This document shows, piece by piece, positions 31,305-35,279 of a stretch of DNA of 35,279 bases. Numbering within the stretch: position 1 is the stretch's first letter; each line of letters starts with the position of its first letter. The DNA comes from CAYXUG01 sp964468655. Lineage in GTDB: Bacteria > Fidelibacterota > Marinisomatia > Marinisomatales > CAYXUG01. The translations under genes and the position numbers were made by a program. The stretch spans positions 1-35,279 of the forward strand of contig CAYXUG010000014.1 of NCBI GenBank assembly GCA_964468655.1. The letters are read 5' to 3'. Under the pieces are notes generated by a model, which did not search any database, had not been told where the DNA came from, and saw only the letters and a list, made by a program, of their open reading frames with translations.

Positions 31305-32954
31305 TTAAAATAATACTTCACTATCTTCTTTAAGCATTAATTTCCTCACAAGCGGAATAGGCGGCGCCCCAAATGACAGGAATGTGTCATGAAATCTTTT
31401 CAGTGAATAACTATCGCCCTCCTGTTTTTCCCAGTCGTCCTTTAGCTTGAGTATCATTAATTTACCTAAAGTATAGTTCAAATATGCCGGATCGAAGGTA
31501 CCTCGTTCTGCTTCCTTTTTTGCCGGAGTCTCAGCCATGTAGGCATTCTCCATGATAAATTTTGTAGCTTCTTCAACGGACATATTAAGTGCATGCATTT
31601 TTATGGCACAGATGAATCTGCTGTTTCGAAGAAGTGCTTCGGACAATTGAGCAAGTTTGAATTTCAAGTCATTTTCGTGCCATCCTTCCTTAAGCATCAT
31701 TTCTTCTGCGTAATGAGCCCATCCCTCCCAGAATGAATAGGCGCCAAATATTTTTGCGACTTTTGAAGGAGCAGATTTCGTATGAAGATAGTGAACATAG
31801 TGTCCGGGATATGCCTCATGAACAGACACATTATCAAGTGTTGCATAATCAAATTTTGTCAACCATTCTTCTTTTTCTTTTTCCGACCAATCCGGACGAA
31901 CATTTGTTACATAATAAAAAGATTCAGAAGCCGTCTTCTCAAAAGGTCCTGGGACATCACACATTGCAAAACCATATCTCAGAAAACTGGGTGTTTCGTC
32001 AACTTTAATTCTTTCTTCTGATGGCACTGTTAGAATATCCTTATCAATCAAAAACTGGCGTATGTCTTCAAGCATATTACTTGTTTCATTTATGAGATTT
32101 TCAGGCGAAGGATGATCCTTTGCAATTTCACTCATCACTTCTTGAGGTTGTTCCCCTGGCATTAATTTTTCAGCAGTTTCTTCAAATAACTTTTTATTTT
32201 TTTCAAGGTCCCCTTCGCCAATTTCAATAAGTTTGCTCAAATCAATATCAACCATTTCTCCAAATCTTAACAAGTCCAAAAAATTAAATCTGCCAATGGA
32301 AAATTCATTGTTTGCTGCTGGTAATAGTATTTCCTCTGTATATTGTAAAAATTCCTCTATAGCCGCTACAGTTTCAGATAATGTATGTTTCAGTTCAATT
32401 ATTAATTTGGAATCATTCGATTCCAAAAAAGCTTCTGTTACCTCATTACTGAAATAATCTACGTAACCGTGATACATTTCAATTGCAGTTTCTAAATTGA
32501 CTTTTGGCTGCACTAACTTCAAATTATATCGCTGCTGAATCAGCAATTCCGGTATACCCTTTAAGTGGTTTATTGTATGCTGAAGTCGGGTTTCCAAAGG
32601 TGCGTAGTTTCGTTTTATATAACCGCTGATGTCCAGCATAAAGGTATACTGCATCGGGTCCCTCTCCCACCATCGCAACCTCTGAATAGCAAATCTTTCA
32701 TAATTAACTGTCATTTCCAACTGGACTAAATCTACTTTTTGCTGTTTGGATAAATCTTCGTCCATCAAACGGTTAATTTCTACATTATAAAATTGCAGCC
32801 GTTTTAGAAATCCCATAATTATCTCATAAGATAAGTCTGGCACTCTACCTGCATATCGGTTAAATCCCATCTCTCTTCCGAGAATAGGATTAAATCTGAA
32901 ATAATCATCATAAAAACGATTTACCAAATCATTAAAATGTTCAACAGGTGTCAT
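31305..32954 (-). CDS. DUF885 family putative metallopeptidase
   Basis: 549 aa. The DUF885 signatures are present: HEAYPGH (379-385), an HExxxxH-like metal motif, and GWAHYAEE (411-418), which supplies a further Glu in the family. TFDPAYLNYTLGKLMI near the C terminus is also typical. The first ~300 residues are helical with long charged stretches. Family members are thought to be zinc-dependent peptidases; substrate unknown. Unlike many relatives it has no signal peptide or lipobox, so it is probably cytoplasmic. ATG 32952-32954 has only AAAGAAT upstream. It follows the Omp85-like gene by 27 bases. Confidence 0.88.
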   Translation of the reverse strand: MTPVEHFNDLVNRFYDDYFRFNPILGREMGFNRYAGRVPDLSYEIIMGFLKRLQFYNVEINRLMDEDLSKQQKVDLVQLEMTVNYERFAIQRLRWWERDPMQYTFMLDISGYIKRNYAPLETRLQHTINHLKGIPELLIQQRYNLKLVQPKVNLETAIEMYHGYVDYFSNEVTEAFLESNDSKLIIELKHTLSETVAAIEEFLQYTEEILLPAANNEFSIGRFNFLDLLRFGEMVDIDLSKLIEIGEGDLEKNKKLFEETAEKLMPGEQPQEVMSEIAKDHPSPENLINETSNMLEDIRQFLIDKDILTVPSEERIKVDETPSFLRYGFAMCDVPGPFEKTASESFYYVTNVRPDWSEKEKEEWLTKFDYATLDNVSVHEAYPGHYVHYLHTKSAPSKVAKIFGAYSFWEGWAHYAEEMMLKEGWHENDLKFKLAQLSEALLRNSRFICAIKMHALNMSVEEATKFIMENAYMAETPAKKEAERGTFDPAYLNYTLGKLMILKLKDDWEKQEGDSYSLKRFHDTFLSFGAPPIPLVRKLMLKEDSEVLF

Positions 32955-32981
32955 TTTTTTTATTCTTTACTTAAATATTTG

Positions 32982-34265
32982 TTAAAACTTATGTCCTATA
33001 TCAAAATGAAGTTCAGGGGATCGAAACTTTCCTTCGTAAAAACCCCAGGCATAATCCAACCTTAACAGTTGGGCTCCGGGAATAAAAATTCTAACTCCGA
33101 ACCCTACCCCAAATATGGGACTTTTATCCCACAAATCTAAAAAAATATCATCAGCCATACCTACATCAAAAAATTCAACCAAAATGACTCCAAATTCAGT
33201 CCCAAATCCTGTGATAAACTTGGGAATAACTGTTTGCCTCAGTTCTACAGAAGCATGATAAAAATTAAAGCCGGTTCTGAATTCTTCATTCAAAATACCG
33301 ACTGTATCAGGTATCGCCCACCCCCTCACATTTTTCTGTCCGCCAATCAATTGTTCTTGATAATCAATATCAGGACCAAACCACTTTTGAACCGCGAATG
33401 ATACTCCGACAACCCAATTTCTTTTACTCCCGAGTAAGGTTTTAAAAAATGAGGTCTGATTAAAAATAGTAACATTGTTTTGAGAATCATTATTTAACCC
33501 ATATTCTGGACTCATACTGAATCGGTAAATCATTCCTCTCGAAGGATTCACATATAAATCTCTCGTATCGTAGTGGAATTCAAATTCAGTTACAAAATGT
33601 AAATGATTTAACTCAGGTGTTTGATGTAAATAAGTCACATTTCTATCTTTGTATTGAATTGTAATCCACAACTTTCTTTGATAACCAAAAAATTTGCCTA
33701 ATTTCAATTCCAGGTTGGTAACAGTAAAATCATACTGCCTGTATGGATGTTCAAAAAATAAGTCAATAACCTCTGCCTCTAACGATACGTGATCACCGGC
33801 AATCCACGGATCTTTAAAAACTACGCCCTTAAAGCTGGTTCCTCCCCCAGCAAAAAAAACGGCAAATTCCTGATTTCTGCCCCAAAAATTTTTAATAAGA
33901 CCAACACCGCCAAATGACCACCCAGTTTCTTCTTCATATTGTATAATAGGAACTGGAAAAATTCTCCATGTTTCAATCACCTCATAAACTAAAGTACTTG
34001 TACCGTCACCATTATTTTGGAGGTAGAATTTAACATCACTGAAAATTCCAAGATTTTCAATCCTGTTTATATCTTCTCCAGCTTTTATTGAATCTAATGG
34101 CACATCTATTGAATGATGTATTTCTCTGAAAATGATAAATGCTTTTGTAACCTGATTACCCTTTATTTGAATTTGAGATATATAGTCCGAATCAATTTGA
34201 GATTCACCCTGCAAAAAATGAATGAAAGAGAATAAAAATGATAGGGTTAAGTTTTTAATAATCAT
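32982..34265 (-). CDS. Omp85/BamA-TamA-like outer membrane protein, single POTRA
   Basis: 427 aa. Signal peptide about 1-22; one POTRA-like domain (about 28-100: YISQIQIKGNQVTKAFIIFREI, then ENLGIFSDVKFYL and a closing strand TLVYEVIE); then a beta-barrel of about 320 residues with the Omp85 lid-loop motif VRGW (313-316) in GGQKNVRGW and a terminal aromatic (HKF). It is much shorter than BamA (5 POTRAs) and TamA (3), so it is not the essential BamA itself. It could export or insert a specific partner, or serve in lipid transfer; the neighbouring peptidase and membrane protein do not reveal a substrate. No Shine-Dalgarno seen. Confidence 0.87.
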   Translation of the reverse strand: MIIKNLTLSFLFSFIHFLQGESQIDSDYISQIQIKGNQVTKAFIIFREIHHSIDVPLDSIKAGEDINRIENLGIFSDVKFYLQNNGDGTSTLVYEVIETWRIFPVPIIQYEEETGWSFGGVGLIKNFWGRNQEFAVFFAGGGTSFKGVVFKDPWIAGDHVSLEAEVIDLFFEHPYRQYDFTVTNLELKLGKFFGYQRKLWITIQYKDRNVTYLHQTPELNHLHFVTEFEFHYDTRDLYVNPSRGMIYRFSMSPEYGLNNDSQNNVTIFNQTSFFKTLLGSKRNWVVGVSFAVQKWFGPDIDYQEQLIGGQKNVRGWAIPDTVGILNEEFRTGFNFYHASVELRQTVIPKFITGFGTEFGVILVEFFDVGMADDIFLDLWDKSPIFGVGFGVRIFIPGAQLLRLDYAWGFYEGKFRSPELHFDIGHKF

Positions 34266-34326
34266 GTGGGAGTTTTTTAAATTGATTCAATCTTTCATCT
34301 ACAATTAAATGCTAATGTAGTCTTAT

Positions 34327-34746
34327 TTAAATAATCAAAATAATACCGTAGAGTAGAATTGAAAATCCGATTGTCAATAATACACCTGAAATTAACTTTA
34401 CATAAAATCCACTTGGTCTTGTTTTAAATTCATCTTCAACTCTGTTAAACCAATTCATCATTTCACCCAAATCTAATAGAACTGTCGAAAAAAGAATTAA
34501 AATGGCTGATATAGTTTCAACATTGTTAGGTAATGGTGACAGCATTAATGCAAAAACCAATCCCAAAAGCATAAAACCCTGTTGTAATCCTGCTTTATGT
34601 GCGCTCAATAAATATTTGTAATTGCTGTCAGGATTTTTCAACCGGTGCAGACCCAGGATGTGACCAACAATTATTCCGAAAGCAATATTGAATACACCAC
34701 CGATGATGAGGATTTTTACTGCTGTTTCTGTAATAAAGTTTTCCAC
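34327..34746 (-). CDS. Hypothetical four-helix membrane protein
   Basis: 139 aa, not recognised. Four hydrophobic helices at about 8-30, 52-69, 77-93 and 114-138; polar loop with HRLKNPDSNYKYLLSAHKAG between the first two, and the acidic/aromatic GEMMNWFNRVEDEF after the third. His and Asp/Glu residues near helix ends could be functional but match no family I can name. The start is GTG (34744-34746), one base after the stop of the M20 gene, which shows tight coupling to that peptidase. A 61-base gap precedes the Omp85-like gene start on its 3' side. Confidence 0.75.
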   Translation of the reverse strand: MENFITETAVKILIIGGVFNIAFGIIVGHILGLHRLKNPDSNYKYLLSAHKAGLQQGFMLLGLVFALMLSPLPNNVETISAILILFSTVLLDLGEMMNWFNRVEDEFKTRPSGFYVKLISGVLLTIGFSILLYGIILII

Positions 34747-34747
34747 G

Positions 34748-35279
34748 TTACAAAATAATTTGATTCATTTTCGAAATTTCATCATACAAATAAATACAGC
34801 TCAAGATTCCTTTTTGATAATTCTCAAGATCAAGCCATTCGTTGGGTGCGTGAGCATTTTCATCGGGTAGTCCGAACCCGATCAAAAGGCAGGGTACTCC
34901 CAATACATCATTGATATCCTGAACAAACGGAATTGACCCACCCTCACGGATGAACACGGTTTCAGCTTCAAATCCTTTTTTCAGTGCATTCTTTGCCGCA
35001 TCATAAACAGGATGAGAGATATCAGCCAGATACGGCATTCCGCCGTGCATCCGCTGGATATTCAGTTCCACTTCAGAGGGTACAATGGAACGAACAAACG
35101 ATTCAAAACATTCTGCAATATTATCGGGGGTCTGATTCGCCACCAGCCGCATACTGACTTTTGAATGTGCCTCCGCCGGTATGACTGTTTTTGAACCTTC
35201 CCCACTGAATCCACCCCAGATTCCGCAGACATCCAGTGTAGGTCGGGCCCAAAGATTTTCCAAAACTGAGTAACCTTTT
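34748..35279 (-). CDS. M20-family dipeptidase, C-terminal part (5' end outside the window)
   Basis: The frame is open to the right edge (it reads KGYSVLENLWARPTLDV at the edge), so this is a partial gene; the N-terminal zinc-binding half is missing. About 176 residues are seen: the lid/dimerisation domain with ARPTLDV and GSKTVIPAEAHSKVSMRLV, then the C-terminal catalytic part with REGGSIPFV and HAPNEWLDLENYQKG, where the His is a late zinc ligand. These features fit the CNDP/PepV-like M20 dipeptidase group. No true start codon lies within the window; the TTG at 35261-35263 is an internal Leu. Confidence 0.9.
   Translation of the reverse strand, partial: KGYSVLENLWARPTLDVCGIWGGFSGEGSKTVIPAEAHSKVSMRLVANQTPDNIAECFESFVRSIVPSEVELNIQRMHGGMPYLADISHPVYDAAKNALKKGFEAETVFIREGGSIPFVQDINDVLGVPCLLIGFGLPDENAHAPNEWLDLENYQKGILSCIYLYDEISKMNQIIL

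Overview
The window (35.3 kb) looks like chromosomal DNA of a free-living, Gram-negative (diderm) bacterium with moderate-to-low GC. Outer-membrane proteins are present: an Omp85/BamA-like barrel and an M1 peptidase with a barrel-like tail. The gene style (secD-secF, SDR-type threonine dehydrogenase plus kbl, bactofilin, DUF885 peptidase, short intergenic gaps) resembles the FCB side of the tree. Candidatus Marinimicrobia (SAR406) is my best guess at low confidence, because no rRNA or other marker settles it. No tRNA, rRNA, CRISPR array, transposase gene or prophage was found.

Layout from left to right. (1) 50-1514, minus strand: an AT-rich orphan gene and a CobB-like sirtuin. (2) 1801-3972, plus strand: a glutamine-synthetase-family enzyme and an SDR oxidoreductase. 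(3) 3979-5754, minus: aspartyl-tRNA synthetase. (4) 5944-15995, minus: a gapless block read as parA-parB-M23 peptidase-bactofilin-atpZ-atpI-like-atpB-atpE-atpF-atpH-atpA-atpG-atpD-atpC. It joins chromosome segregation, cell-shape proteins and the complete F1Fo ATP synthase; many junctions overlap by 4-11 bases. (5) 16162-18850, plus: a small ACT-like protein, short-chain L-threonine dehydrogenase and kbl, i.e. threonine to glycine plus acetyl-CoA. (6) 18851-22104: a single-chain type IIG restriction-modification gene bracketed by families of small hairpin repeats. (7) 22105-31253, plus: DUF1801, secD-secF, AlkA glycosylase, M1 peptidase, Ogt methyltransferase, DUF502 membrane protein, plsY. 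(8) 31305-35279, minus: DUF885 peptidase, Omp85-like protein, a four-helix membrane protein and the C-terminal part of an M20 peptidase running off the right edge.

Most of the window is housekeeping. The parts worth a second look are: the type IIG gene, which is flanked by REP-like hairpins, carries a perfect in-frame 33-bp palindrome, and has a strongly AT-rich middle; a threonine dehydrogenase that appears to start at ATT behind a strong ribosome binding site; an extra carboxylate in the second helix of the ATP synthase c subunit; and several structured intergenic repeats (1551-1689, 5768-5862, 30446-30547). I did not find a clearly new multi-gene system.

Several genes use TTG or GTG starts (aspS, atpC, atpE, type IIG, alkA, the 139-aa membrane protein), checked base by base.
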